Of a DNA stretch of 64,000 nt, positions 36,341-48,000 are shown piece by piece; within the stretch, counting starts at the first letter, position 1; each line of letters begins with the position of its first letter. Under the pieces are notes generated by a model. It was not told where the DNA came from, did no database searches, and saw nothing but the letters and a program-made list of their open reading frames with translations. The position numbers and the translations under genes are program-made. The stretch covers positions 1-64,000 of the forward strand of contig MCFE01000344.1 of assembly GCA_002104905.1 (NCBI GenBank), in the 5' to 3' direction. This DNA comes from Basidiobolus meristosporus CBS 931.73 (lineage: Eukaryota > Basidiobolomycota > Basidiobolomycetes > Basidiobolales > Basidiobolaceae).

Positions 36341-39300
36341 CAAGCTGTCACTCTCTGCAATGTCTACTACTGCTATTACTGGAATTTTTCCCTCTGCTGA
36401 AAAGTTGGATGGATCTAACTACCAAGTGTGGAAGGTGAAGATGAAGATGCTGCTGCAAGAAAGAGGCCTTTGGGATATTGTCATGGGAGAAGAATGCCCT
36501 CCTAAAAACGTGGGAGAGGAAGCCTTAAAGTACCAGAAGAAAGAACAAAGTGCCTTTAATTGCATTTGCCTTAATGTCAAGGACAAATTGCTAATTCAAT
36601 GCTCAAGAGCAAAAACGGCAAAGAATGCCTGGAAGGTATTAGAAGACACCTACCAGTCATGTTCAGCTGCCAAGAAAATGTATCTGAGAAGAAAATTCTT
36701 TACTACAAAGATGCTGCCAGGAGAAGAAATGAAAAATCTAATTAACAGAATTACCCTGCTGGTAGATGAGATGGAATCTGTGGGCGTACCAACTACTGAT
36801 GAGGATGTGATAGTTACCATCCTGAATAGCCTGACAGACGAGTTTCAGGGCCTTGTATCAGCCCTAGAGTCCAGAACTGAAGATTTGACCTTAAATTACG
36901 TATATGGAAGGCTCCTGGATGAAGAATTAAGAAAATCAAGCGCCAATAAGAAGGAAGAAGAAAATGCTTTAATAAGCAATGATAACCAACAAAGGAGGTA
37001 CCCAAGACCCTACAAAGGCAACAGCAACCTATTTTGCAACTACTGCAAAAGGAAAGGACACACATCAGACCGGTGTTTCAAAAAGAGAGATTATCAGCAA
37101 AAGAAGCCTGAATATGGAAATGCTGCAACAACTGAAGATAGACTATTCATATCTGCACTAAATATGACCACAAACAAGGATTCTCAGACGTGGTATATTG
37201 ACTCTGGAGCTTCTCAACACTTTACACACCAAAAAGAACTTTTTACCCAATATCAAGAAATTCCAATTAAGAAGGTTTTCATGGGTGACGATAGAACACT
37301 TGATGCAGTGGGAGAAGGAACTATCCAAGTAAACCTTAGAAGCAGTGAAGGAAGCCATACACTGACCTTTACAGAAGTACTCTATGTACCAGAAATAGCC
37401 AAGAACCTACTCTCTGTAAGCAAGGCCACAGCAGAAGGACTCAGTTTCAGTTTTGACAATTCTGGATGCAGGATCACTGATCAAAATGGTGCTCATATTG
37501 CTTCGGGCATCAGAGATCAGAACCTATACAAGTTGACTTATATTCCATCATATCTGGAAGCCAATATAAGTAACTTAAATGAAGAAACACCAATGCTTTG
37601 GCACAGGAGTTTTGGACACATCAATTTTGATTATTTGCGCAAAATGATCAAAGATCAGCTAATTTCTGGAGTGAAAATTGATCCCCCAGCTAATTTGGAG
37701 CACTGTGAAGCCTGCATATATGGGAAACAAGCCAGACAACTGTTCAAGAGCTCTGGGTTAATCAAAACTAAGAAAAAATTAGATCTAATTCACTCAGATC
37801 TGTGTGGACCTATGCAAAATTTATCCTTAGGCGGGATGAAGTATTTAATCACTTTTATTGATGATTATACAAGATACACATGGGTCTACTTCATGGAGAG
37901 AAAGGAAGAAGCTCTGTCTAAGCTCAGGGAGTTTAAAGCCATGGTGGAGAGAGAAACTGGTGAAAAAATCAAGAAAATATGCTCTGACAATGGTGGAGAA
38001 TATACCTCAAAACTCTTCATCCACTTCTGCAAAATTCATGGGATAAAGCAAGAGACTACTGTACCATACTCCCCACAGCAAAATGGAGTAGCAGAACGAG
38101 CTAACAGATCAATAATTGATATGGCAAGATCTATGATCCATGATCAAAAATTATCCTATGATTTTTGGGCGGAATCAGTTGCCACTGCTGTATACCTTAA
38201 AAATAGGAGTTATAACAGAATACTTCGTGATTCTACTCCATTTGAAGCATGGTATGGATACAGACCAAGTGCAGAACATCTAAGAATATTTGGGTGCACA
38301 GCATATGCCAAAAAACTGGCCGGAAATCAGTCAAAATTTGAGCCAAAAAGTGTAAAATGCATATTTTTGGGCTACTGCAATGAGAGTAAGGCATACAGAC
38401 TCTACAATACCGAAGCAAAGAAGCTTATCAAGTCCAGGGATGTGTTGTTTGATGAAAATTCAAAATTTTCACAAAAAATGACATCAGATGATGACAAAAA
38501 TTTGATCTCAAGTCCACCAATTGTCAGGATTGAAACAGAGCAAAACAATGAAAATTTTTTCACTCCAGAGGACTCTACAACCGTGGTTCAGCCAGAATCA
38601 GTGCCCAGGAATATCCCAGAAGTGATCATTCCAGTATCAAATGCCCGGAGATCCAATTGGACAAGAAATAGCCCAAATTACTATATCAATGAGGGTACAA
38701 ACTTAGCCTATGCCTATTCAGTCCATATTGATGAACCCCAGACTGTAAAAGAGGCCCTAAATAGCCCTCAGACAAAGTTTTGGAGATCTGCAATGACTGA
38801 GGAATATCAGGCCCTGATGGAAAATCAAACTTGGGACTTAGTCAAATTACCAATCAACCAAAAATCAATTGGATGCAGATGGGTCTTCAAGACAAAATAC
38901 AAGGCTGATGGTACAATTGAAAGATACAAAGCAAGACTTGTAGCCAAAGGATACTCTCAAACAAAAGGACTTGACTATACTGAGACCTTTGCACCGGTAG
39001 CCAAGTTTAATTCCATCAGATTAATATTGGCTATTGCAGCCAAATATAAGTTTTTTATTCATCAAATGGATGTAAAAACTGCATTTTTGAATGGAGAACT
39101 TGATGAGGACGTGTATATGGACCAGCCTGATGGGTTTGCTGACCAAGATAACCCCCATTTGGTCTGCAAGCTTAAAAAGTCACTATATGGTCTCAAACAA
39201 TCACCGAGAGCCTGGAATTGCAAGATAGATTCTTATTTGGAATCTTTGAGTTTCAATAGGAGTAATGCTGACTATAGTATATACTATAAGCCAGATAGAG

Positions 39301-40304
39301 CAAATCCAGTTCTATTAGCTCTATATGTGGATGATCTTATTATAGCCGCCAATAACCTAGAAACATTGGAAGAGACTAAATCCAGCCTATCTAAGGAGTT
39401 CAAGATGTCCGATCTAGGAGAACTTAGTTACTACTTAGGGATTAAGTTCTCCATAGACAGAAGTACCCAGACTATTACCCTAAGCCAATCCAAGTATATT
39501 CAAGATATACTAAAGAAGTACAAAATGGAAGACTGTAAACCGGCAGCTACCCCAATGGAGACAAACCTTAACTTGGTCAAAACTCAACCAAATCAAGAGA
39601 GCTTGGTGCCATCTGAAAGCCCTGACTTTCCTTATCAATCTATGGTCGGCAGTCTGATGTATATCATGCTTGGAACACGTCCAGATATCTCATATTCAGT
39701 GGGAGTTGTCAGCCAACATAATCAGAGCTATGGATCTGATCATATTGCAGCAGTTAAGCGGATTTTTAGATACCTAAAAGGAACTGCTGATATCTGCTTA
39801 AGATACACTTATAAGGATTCAGAACAGGATCTTGTGGGATACTCTGATGCTGATTGGGGACGAAATTTAGAAGACAGAAGATCCACCACAGGATACACCT
39901 TTCTTTACTGTAAAGGAGCCATTTCATGGAATTCAAGAAAGCAACCAACCGTAGCACTTTCTACTACAGAGGCAGAGTATATGGCAGCCTGTGAAGCTAC
40001 AAAAGAAGCAATGTGGTTAAGAAAGCTCTTTACAGATTTAGGCCTATGTCAAAAAATGCCTATTACTTTATTTCAAGATAATCAAGGATGTATACAATTA
40101 GGTAGAAATTCAACTTTTCATGCTAGAACCAAGCACATAGATATTAGACATCATTTCATACGTGAAGCTATAGAGAATAACTTAGTTAGCTTAGTTTACT
40201 GTCCTACAGATGAAATGATTGCAGACATATTTACCAAACCATTAGCTAGAGACAAGTTTGAATATTTTAGGTCAAAATTAGGACTAGTCAGTATGAACAT
40301 TTAG
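36333..40304 (+). CDS. Copia Gag-Pol polyprotein (intact)
   Basis: A single frame of 1323 codons starts at the first ATG after the LTR; the frame is also open upstream through the LTR. Domains in order, numbered from this ATG: Gag helical region (about 15-235); CCHC knuckle CNYCKRKGHTSDRC (about 236-249); aspartic protease WYIDSGASQHF (about 288); GAG-pre-integrase LWHRSFGHINFDYLRKMI and CEACIYGK; integrase with HSDLCGPM, SDNGGEY and QNGVAERANRSI supplying D, D and E; linker; RT with WVFKTKYKADG, FAPVAKFNSIR, MDVKTAFLNGEL, YVDDLIIAAN; RNase H with SDADWGRN, TEAEYMAACE, DNQGCIQLGR. All catalytic residues are present. Gag and Pol are one frame, so Gag excess must come from processing or splicing. 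Two residues differ from the sibling at conserved spots: SFGH against RFGH, and CSDNGG against RSDNGG. Confidence 0.96.
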   Translation: MSPKLSLSAMSTTAITGIFPSAEKLDGSNYQVWKVKMKMLLQERGLWDIVMGEECPPKNVGEEALKYQKKEQSAFNCICLNVKDKLLIQCSRAKTAKNAWKVLEDTYQSCSAAKKMYLRRKFFTTKMLPGEEMKNLINRITLLVDEMESVGVPTTDEDVIVTILNSLTDEFQGLVSALESRTEDLTLNYVYGRLLDEELRKSSANKKEEENALISNDNQQRRYPRPYKGNSNLFCNYCKRKGHTSDRCFKKRDYQQKKPEYGNAATTEDRLFISALNMTTNKDSQTWYIDSGASQHFTHQKELFTQYQEIPIKKVFMGDDRTLDAVGEGTIQVNLRSSEGSHTLTFTEVLYVPEIAKNLLSVSKATAEGLSFSFDNSGCRITDQNGAHIASGIRDQNLYKLTYIPSYLEANISNLNEETPMLWHRSFGHINFDYLRKMIKDQLISGVKIDPPANLEHCEACIYGKQARQLFKSSGLIKTKKKLDLIHSDLCGPMQNLSLGGMKYLITFIDDYTRYTWVYFMERKEEALSKLREFKAMVERETGEKIKKICSDNGGEYTSKLFIHFCKIHGIKQETTVPYSPQQNGVAERANRSIIDMARSMIHDQKLSYDFWAESVATAVYLKNRSYNRILRDSTPFEAWYGYRPSAEHLRIFGCTAYAKKLAGNQSKFEPKSVKCIFLGYCNESKAYRLYNTEAKKLIKSRDVLFDENSKFSQKMTSDDDKNLISSPPIVRIETEQNNENFFTPEDSTTVVQPESVPRNIPEVIIPVSNARRSNWTRNSPNYYINEGTNLAYAYSVHIDEPQTVKEALNSPQTKFWRSAMTEEYQALMENQTWDLVKLPINQKSIGCRWVFKTKYKADGTIERYKARLVAKGYSQTKGLDYTETFAPVAKFNSIRLILAIAAKYKFFIHQMDVKTAFLNGELDEDVYMDQPDGFADQDNPHLVCKLKKSLYGLKQSPRAWNCKIDSYLESLSFNRSNADYSIYYKPDRANPVLLALYVDDLIIAANNLETLEETKSSLSKEFKMSDLGELSYYLGIKFSIDRSTQTITLSQSKYIQDILKKYKMEDCKPAATPMETNLNLVKTQPNQESLVPSESPDFPYQSMVGSLMYIMLGTRPDISYSVGVVSQHNQSYGSDHIAAVKRIFRYLKGTADICLRYTYKDSEQDLVGYSDADWGRNLEDRRSTTGYTFLYCKGAISWNSRKQPTVALSTTEAEYMAACEATKEAMWLRKLFTDLGLCQKMPITLFQDNQGCIQLGRNSTFHARTKHIDIRHHFIREAIENNLVSLVYCPTDEMIADIFTKPLARDKFEYFRSKLGLVSMNI

Positions 40305-40315
40305 CTGAGTGGGAG

Positions 40316-40665
40316 TGTTGTAAAAATTCGTGTTTTCCACCTAAATATTCACCTAACTTAGTCACTTAGATCATCACCTTCAAATCCTAGAGAATACTGA
40401 CCAAATTCCTTGTCGGGATTTACTTAGAATATTTTCACCAAAATACCAGGTACCCAGAACATGAAAATTCTCAAAGTTGTCCAAACAGCCCCAAACTTTG
40501 CACACATGTTCTTGGGACCTTCCTTAACCTATTCTACGTGTTTGTAATGCCAAGACCATGTAAAAGTATAAATACTACTTTTACATTCAATAAATCATTA
40601 AGTGAAAACCACATAATCTACTTGTTCTCCAAATCACTTCCAATATCTCCAAGACTCTTACAACA
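40316..40665 (+). repeat. 3' LTR of intact copia element
   Basis: 350 bp, apparently identical to the 5' LTR. Followed by the duplicated target CCAAG. Confidence 0.95.
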
Positions 40666-40850
40666 CCAAGACCATGTGTGCAAAGTTTAGGGCTGTTCAG
40701 ACAACTCAAAGTACTTTCACCAAAATATCAGGTACCCAGAACATGAAATATCTCAGTATATCCCGACAAGGGATTTGGTCAGAATTCTCCAAGATTTGTA
40801 GGTAATGATCTAGGTAACTAAGTTGGGTGAATATTTAGGTACAATTACGA
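40666..40850 (-). repeat. Inverted decayed copia LTR
   Basis: The reverse complement follows the LTR from TTCGTAATT.CACCTAAATATTCACC through GAGAATTCTGACCAAAT, CCCTTGTCGGGAT, CATGTTCTGGGTACCTG, to TTTGCACACATGGTCTTGG. It meets the plus-oriented decayed LTR head-on at the CCAAG target where the intact element inserted. Confidence 0.85.
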
Positions 40851-40979
40851 AGCCTACCACATAAAAGAGGTGCTAATACTTCTCCACAGTGTTGGCATGT
40901 GTGCAAGGTTTGGGTGCTTCTGGATAACTTAGAGTGGTTTGCCTAAGTTCCTTGTTGGAGTTAAATGAGAATATTGTAC

Positions 40980-41085
40980 TAAAATATTAAGTACTCAAGA
41001 CATGAAAAATCTAAAAAACACTGGTAGACTATAATCCCAGTGACTAAGTAGAAATATAGGTGCAATGACAAATTTTACAACAACT
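40980..41085 (-). repeat. Second inverted LTR relic
   Basis: The reverse complement of 41040-41085 begins TTGTTGTAAAATTTGTCATTGCACCTATATTTCTACTTAGTCACT, an eroded LTR start. Upstream bases (AAATATTAAGTACTCAAGACATGAAAA) match LTR middle motifs. Confidence 0.6.
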
Positions 41086-41094
41086 GTAAGCCAT

Positions 41095-41600
41095 CTAGGA
41101 GACTCTGCACCTTGCACACAAGCTCATGAGATCTTTGTGAGCATTGACTGTGTTGTATTCTTGCCATGGTTGTTTCAAAGTAAAAGTAATAACTTTGCAA
41201 CTAAGTTGTTGAGTGAAAGGTACAGAAGCAACTAGAGCCTAGAGTTGCTTCCATTATCTTGATGACATTATAAATACCCAGGTAAAACCTAAGCCACTCA
41301 TACACCTTGAGATTTTATATTGCCTTTTTTTATACTATAGAACATTTATTTAAGATTTGGCTTGTGAGATATTTGCCAATTCTCAGAATCAGTGAAAGTC
41401 TAGAAGTTAATAGGCTTCTCAAACTTGACCAAAAGCCCTCAATTCTTGTATGCCGCCTTCTAGAACTTTACTTAAATATTACCATCATTAGTCTCACAGA
41501 GCTCACACAAAAGCATTGATGCTTTATTCGAGCTCAATACAACCACCAGTAAGCACCATGCTATTCTTCTTGTTCTCCAAGTCACTTCCAATACAAGGCC
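41095..41600 (+). repeat. Decayed LTR pieces, plus orientation
   Basis: 41108-41232 carries the ordered LTR motifs CTTGCACACAAGCTCATGAGATC, AAAGTAAAAGTAATAACTTTGCA and TTGAGTGAAAG. At about 41568-41594, CTTGTTCTCCAAGTCACTTCCAATA is nearly exact LTR-end sequence. These are probably two eroded insertions. Confidence 0.5.
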
Positions 41601-43600
41601 TGGGCACAAGGAATCTTGGTAAATATACCCAACTAAAATCTTCATACCGATTAGGGTCAAGCAATAATAAAACGAATATACTATGATCCAAGTTACAAAG
41701 TATTCCACAAGATCCTCCACACCACTGTTGAAGTCAAAGTCAAGTGCCATGAAGTTTATATTGAGGTATATACAGTATCTCGGCATACATTATGACTATG
41801 ATAACCTGACGTACATATACACATATAGACATTATTGGGTAATTCCCTCTTCAGAGCATTCTTGAGAGTTTAGAATACTTTGACTTACGGCTAATGTTGT
41901 ATGGTATGCGCAGATTCTTTCAAGCTGGGGTGATACTGAAGCTTACCATAAGGCCTGACTTGATAAATCGGGAAGTTCAACCACAACTTCTGAAAGCCCC
42001 AAATCACTTCCAGGCCACTTTCAACACACTATACCATTGTTGAAACCTTTTCGCATTAAATAGACGCTACAATTGATAAGAGTGTATCAAGGCTTGTTGT
42101 TACGACCCGAGTATAAGATTAAGCACAAAAATCGGCCATTCCTGCATTATCTAGTAAGCCTCAGCAACTCCGACTAGATTCAATAATTCCACATCCCTTC
42201 CCACCCGTGTGATATAGTGAATTATGTAAGGGATTACTTTTGTAACATAATAATGACGGAAAGTGGCTTAAACACTTCAAGCATAGTGCGAGATATGACA
42301 AATCATGATCACAATAGGAGTTGGAGAATGGTTGGGATACACTGTTCATGTTTCGGGGTATGTCACATCACAGAATCCAAATTATCGTGTTCCATGGAGA
42401 TAAGTTGATGCGGCAAGGTTGCACAAACAGGAATACATCTCAGATGTTGATGAAGAAATTCCATTCATGTTTTAGCTCAGATATAGCATGAAAGCCTGGA
42501 ATACACATCCACGGATCAACCAATGACCAAGTTATGAAATACGTTTACCCATCAAATGGCAATTAGTGAAAGTGCAAACAAAGTGACCGATTTTGGTAGA
42601 AGTTGACATTTCCACTATATGAGCCTTTAACCCAGCGCCTAACTTAGCACGTAATAAAGGAATATCTTCTGAAGAGTCGATGATGTCAAAGAAACTCCTT
42701 ATGCTGGTTTAGGTTGACAGTGTAGTGTACAAATCGCGATGTGGGATCGATTAAATCAGGATTAATGATTCGGGAATCATGATTGGGGTGTGTAACATCC
42801 GCCATATAAGACATATGACATGCAATGAAAATCGCAAGGTTTCCCTGATGATGGCAGCAATCCACCAAGTTGGAGTGACACCACTTCTATTCCATTCCAT
42901 CCGGGTAACACCACTTCTATTCCACTCCCTTTTATAATGTAACAGCTTATTTCGTATATGTTTGTTAAGCAAATTTAGCCATAATTGTCGCCGTAACTTG
43001 CCCCCCAGTCTAACTAGCCATCCGAGCAGGTTTTGACATCCTGAATCAAGGCAACGCCATGGTTTTAGAGTGGTACCTGGTATGATCGCCCAGTTTCCAG
43101 AATTTCAATTGTAGAGCACGATATTATCGAATTTGGTATCCTACTTCCACATCTCCTATTATGGATTATTTGCGTACATGTTTATATCGACATGGCAAGA
43201 ACATGAATGGATGATACGATTTTCCTATTTGCGAATTCCAATCTGCTTTGGTGATTCTCTTCCTGCTTGCTTTGATATCATCCCACCTGTCATTATACAA
43301 CCATGCCTTCAATGCCCGTTCACTTACCTGCTGCTGCATTGCTTGAGCTCGATAATTGCTTTTTCACCAGGATTTCCTCGATTTTCCCTGGTTGTTGGTG
43401 CTTTGGCTGGTGCTTTGGCTGGTGCTTTAGTGATTTCAACACCGTATCCAAACATCTTGGTGAAATTCTACTGGGTAGTCACTGCTGGCCAATCAGTGCC
43501 TGCTATCCCACTCAAACTACCTCCATTGAGGAGACCCTTCCATCAACCACTCAAATCGAATGGAATTTAATTAGAGCCAATAAATAAGGATTCCCAATAG
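41601..43600. other. Gene-free spacer with short direct repeats
   Basis: No exon chain was recognised. A 30-bp-period direct repeat, ACACCACTTCTATTCCA, lies at 42878 and 42908. Three tandem copies of the 12-mer GGTGCTTTGGCT lie at 43397-43432, the third altered at its end. An open frame of 145 codons at 43133-43570 starts at TTG, has no family features and lies in the bHLH promoter. Confidence 0.4.
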
Positions 43601-43877
43601 ACGCCCTCAAATTAGCATATAAATTGGGTCGAGGGCAAGGCGATATTTCGTTCATCTCATCTTCTTATACTCATCAGCCTCCTTCATCTCAACAGAAGCT
43701 TTTGTGGTAGCACAACACAGTTCCTGGAACAGACATCTAGCAAGCTCAACCGAAATAGGCTTTCAAAGGAATCCAATTCCTCCACCTACGGTTTTATCTC
43801 CACTCTGATCGCATAGAGGTGTCCATTGCCCCGCTCCAATTTTACTTCTTTCAAACATACCACTGATCCAGCCCGAA
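43601..43877 (+). promoter_or_regulatory. Promoter of the bHLH gene
   Basis: TATAAAT at 43618-43624, about 255 bp before the ATG, with CCAAT-type boxes just upstream (GAGCCAATAAA near 43575 and TTCCCAATAG near 43592). A long leader is implied. Confidence 0.45.
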
Positions 43878-44944
43878 ATGAACGTCACCAAGGCTAGCGC
43901 TCACCCATTGCCCGCCGTCCAAGCATGCTCCCAGAGAAATCCTGCAGCGGGCGCCAGCTTCACCTTCCAGATTTCTTCCAGTAAGTTGAGGCTGTTTTCA
44001 TGTGGACTTTACCCCACAGCTCTGACCCTTTGGTGATTGATTTAGATAGCAGCTCGAAGAAGTGTGTCAACTCCGCCCAGAAGCGTGCCAACCACAATGC
44101 AGTGGAGCGCGCTCGCCGTGAGTGTTTGAACAACAAGTTCCAAGAGCTTGCATGGGCCATCCCTTCCCTCCACTATGTTCGCAAGCCTTCGAAATCGATC
44201 ATCGTTCAGAAGTCCCTGGATTTTGTCCAGAGAGCGAAGACGTATGCCCAGGTGTATGTCAAGGAGGTCGACACCCTCCGGGAAGAGAACAAAACCCTCC
44301 GTGAGGAGCTCAACGAGCTAAGACACCAGATGGGGCTTCCCTTGTTGCCTATGAAGGCTGAGCCTACCCCTCTTCCCCCTATTGTGGACATGATCGATGA
44401 CTGCTGCACTGATGCCACCGGGTCGAATCCAAAGATCCATGACGAGGACTGCAAGTCCAAAATGGAACTTAGATCGGACGATGATCCGGAGACGATCAGT
44501 ACCGATGACGATTGCGAGCATGAGTCCTCTCCCTCCAGTCAGCAAACCACCCCGAGCAGCAACAACTCTACTTGTTTCGACTTCAACCTGAACTCTGAGC
44601 TTGGGTCCGACATCAACTGCATGAACCAGGGATCTTTGGAACCATACGTGATCAACAACAACTGCTACAATTTGCAAGGCGAAACCTACCAACCCGGAGA
44701 CCTGGACATTTTGAATCAGCCCATGTACCTGAGTGACGACGCAAGTAACTGTTTCTTGGCCCCTGATATGAGTGGGTTTTTTTCGTCTTCCTTGACCACT
44801 ACCATGACCATCCCAAGCACCAACATTCTGGAAGACGCTTCCGTCCCTAGTAGCTCCGTCTACCTTGGCCTCGACCCTTCCCTCACAAGCATGCCGTGCA
44901 TGACGTTGGGCGGTAACTACGTACCCAAGTCGAGTCTAGCTTAG
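43878..44944 (+). CDS. bHLH (leucine-zipper-like) transcription factor
   Basis: Two exons (43878-43980 and 44046-44944) give 333 aa; the acceptor at 44045 restores phase. The basic region NHNAVERARRECLNNKFQE contains the HxxxERxRR pattern (H, E, R) that recognises E-boxes. Helix 1 continues LAWAIPSLH, followed by a loop and helix 2 (KPSKSIIVQKSLDFVQRAKT). A heptad-like extension, VDTLREENKTLREELNELRH, would form a zipper. The rest is an acidic, Ser/Asn-rich region (SDDDPETISTDDDCEHES, SSNNSTCFDFNLNSE), likely for activation. It is nuclear by inference. Its target pathway is unknown and it is not a SREBP, as the diagnostic Tyr in the basic region is missing. It is the only intact host gene inside the 18-kb copia island. 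Confidence 0.9.
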
Positions 44945-47900
44945 CCAGGGATGCCTCGCCGAAACATACACCCACTGTAATTATTGTTAATTTCATCTTT
45001 ATTCTTCGCTCGGTGTTCCGCTGTTCGAACACATCGGATTGGATACAACGCGTAGTGTTGATTAGACCATCACTGCCACCATTCATCAGATCGCCACTGT
45101 ATATTACTTGGGAACCCCACCCACCTAATAAACCTATGAGATATAGATCTTACATATATGGCGCGTGCCATCAAATCTGCCTCAAATTAGGCGAAGCGTG
45201 TCGCGTTCGTGAGGGTGGCTTTCAAATCGGGGTCGAAGTATTCACAGATCATGAGGAAAACTGGCCAGCTGGCAAACCAGACCTGGATCCAAGAACCCAA
45301 GCACCTCTTTGGAAAATCCATTCCAAACTTTAAACCGCTCTAGTCACTTGAGCGTTGCCATCTTGGTAATGAAAAGAAGTAACACGGAAGGTACATATTC
45401 GGAGGCTCTACCGTGCAGGCGAAATTTTTTTCGATTCATGCCAATCAAAGGGGCGACGAGACGCATAATTGTTGCTCCACCTCTTGCTAGGCCAGATGTC
45501 CATTTTCGCCAATCATGCGTAATTTCTCGATTGGTTCCCACTGCTCCAAAAGTCCCCCATCGGATTGGTGGATATGGGCGGATATGGGCGGATACATGGT
45601 AAATGCGATGTTTTGAATGGGGTCCACTCGAATATTATGGCTCTTCTAGTCTAGGCTGACGAGGAAACCATAATAATGCCTGCTGGAACCAAATATCAAA
45701 CGATTGCAAACTAGGAAATTGTATACTACGGGTGTATACCATGGGTGCCAACTGGGAATTTGTGATATGAGGGGGTTCGGGTCAAGATAAAACCATGTGT
45801 TGTGCATGCAGAGTCTCACCCCATACGTGTTAATGAACAATGGCGAACCAAACAGCGATGGCACTGGGTGATATCATCGATTTCCCCAGTATATGCACTT
45901 GCCTGAGGCTGATACATCATTGTGCTAACACCAAGAGATGAAGGTATATTATAGGAGAGGCCCCCTTCAATCAGGAGTTGGATTCAAACTAGAATAGGTA
46001 GGACGACTTAATCGATGACCAGCACTGTATCCCATCGCCCACCCATCACTAGCCCACCTTGTACCCTGCCAATTTTCCAATCCCCTGCCTGTGTCATTGC
46101 TACCTGGACAGGGTCCCATGCGGCTTGAAATTATCCTTGTATTGTGGATGCAAATGATCGATAGAGTTTTACTGACTTGCTTCGATATCTGGTGAGTAAA
46201 TTGGCCTGTGTCACTCAACATCGATAAAGTCAGTGGAAGCGCACAAGGAATGGTTGTGAACTGTTGTGAATTGTTGGCCAAGCAAGCGATCACCGGTTTT
46301 GCTTGGTCGAAAGAAATTGTTCGGGAGCCATGACCAGATTAACATGGTTTTACACCAATATTGGTGGGGAGAAATCGGGGCGATTGACGAGGTCTCACAA
46401 ATGAGTGAATCGGGAAAGAATCACCGATGCAGCATTGTCAATGGCATGGAACACATTATCGGACATGGCGCCCGTCAATTCCTGTTTGCTGACCCCGAGC
46501 CTTTGATCTCTAGCGGGCTTTATTGCCACAATATTTACGCTGGTCTAAGGTCCATTCCTAACTTGTAACATCGCCAGTAAGTTCAACCGGCCAAAGGTTT
46601 CAGTAAGTGATCATCGAACATGCCAAGAAATTTAATGCCAATTCGGTGTGGTCATCGGAGTTTTAAGTGGGATAATCGGTTGCTCCTCATAAAGAAAGAT
46701 GATCTACTAAAGAGTTGTCGAATGTAACGCACGTATGCTACCAGCTAAATCATCAATAAAATCTCGCTTGTTTGGTTACGCAGGGAGGAGAAAGGAAATG
46801 GATCGTTTGTATTGGCGTGCGTAACCAGAGAATAGATGGATTTAGAGCGAGGTGCCACTCGGCTAGACTTCTTAGCAACACACCTGACATCGAATATGGA
46901 GGCAGATTGCACTATCTCTCACACCATTTCCAAACCCTAAAAATCGCTCCCCATTACATCAGTTGCACGTGCTTTCCTTCATATTGGTTTAGCGGGAAAA
47001 ATCTCATCCCAGGATTTCATTGGCCATAGGAAGCGAGTAAAGTCAAGGGGAGATCCGAAGAACTCTGAATTGACACTGCTTGTACCCACAATTTCGATTG
47101 ACCATTCAGAGCTCTGTACTCATCGAGAATCATGGGAATTTGATGATTCCGATAATATCGAGACATCCAAACCATTCGGACACCAGATTACTTGAGCATG
47201 GGGAGGCATGGGAAAGCGTATGTGTTCAGGTGCGTCAGTAAACAAGCCTGCTTAAGGCAGGGTGCTATTGATAGTGATTGAAGTTAAATTATGCATAACA
47301 CATAGATTCCATGTTGATTTTCATTCCCTGATTTCGCATTATATTTTCCTCAATCCTTTCTTCTACAATGTATCAACTTGGAATTGTTGATTTGTCCATA
47401 TATTATTGATGGATATACCGCGCCTGCTGCTTGATTGTGGTTGTTCTCGAGGTTAAGCGCAAGTTTAATTGCGATTTATGTCTTTTGTTTAGGCTCCTTT
47501 GGTGTGCACACCATATATGCTGTCTGTATTGATATCTGTCTTTACGAGCTACCAAGCGTAGGTCTAATTCCTGGTGATAATAGCTGTCAATTCATACGAA
47601 TGTATTTTTATGCGCAGTGTGCGGTATTTACACCGACGTATACCCATTTAATGTGCAGGTGCTCCTCATATTCCTAGTTTTGTTTCTTTCAGCATGAATA
47701 CTTCTCTTATAAATATATGGTTGCCATAGAGAGGCATTGCAAGAGAGTGTCCGAGTTATCATATCTCTATACCTGATCAGTTCTGGGCCGTTGCAAGTTC
47801 GGTTCTTCTAGATTGTGCATGGTACGAAATATATACGCTTTCAAGTTCTCATTACTGCATGAATCTGTACGAATCTGTATGAATCTGCCCACATTCCTTA

Positions 47901-48000
47901 ATAGTTGATTACAATTTCTTTTAATAAATCCAATCTTCTCAACTCTACCAGCGGATGTCTTAGAATGTTATCTCATGAATCAACGTAACTTGCATATCTA
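44945..48000. other. 3-kb stretch without a recognised gene
   Basis: Open frames are short and start mostly at non-ATG codons (for example 46266-46568). Small tandem repeats were seen: GATATGGGCG twice at 45571-45590 with a partial third, and three copies of the 10-mer GAATCTGTAY at 47861-47887. A perfect CACGTG E-box lies near 46965. It could hold unrecognised non-coding transcripts. Confidence 0.4.

Larger units (their letters stand above)
35979..40665 (+). mobile_element. Intact Ty1/copia LTR retrotransposon (4687 bp)
   Basis: Complete element: 5' LTR 35979-36328, PBS 36329-36340, one gag-pol frame 36333-40304, purine-rich tract CTGAGTGGGAG just before the 3' LTR, and 3' LTR 40316-40665. 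The two 350-bp LTRs appear identical by eye. The 5-bp target duplication CCAAG (35974-35978 and 40666-40670) is perfect. These features indicate a very recent insertion. It landed in an older LTR array. Confidence 0.97.

Noticed and set aside
43133-43570. 145-codon hydrophobic open frame before the bHLH gene
   Set aside because: It starts at TTG, has no ATG near the beginning, contains a tandem 12-mer repeat that makes its GALAGALAGAL run, and covers likely promoter sequence.
46266-46568. 100-codon open frame in the bHLH downstream spacer
   Set aside because: Non-ATG start, no recognisable family, no partner exons on either side.
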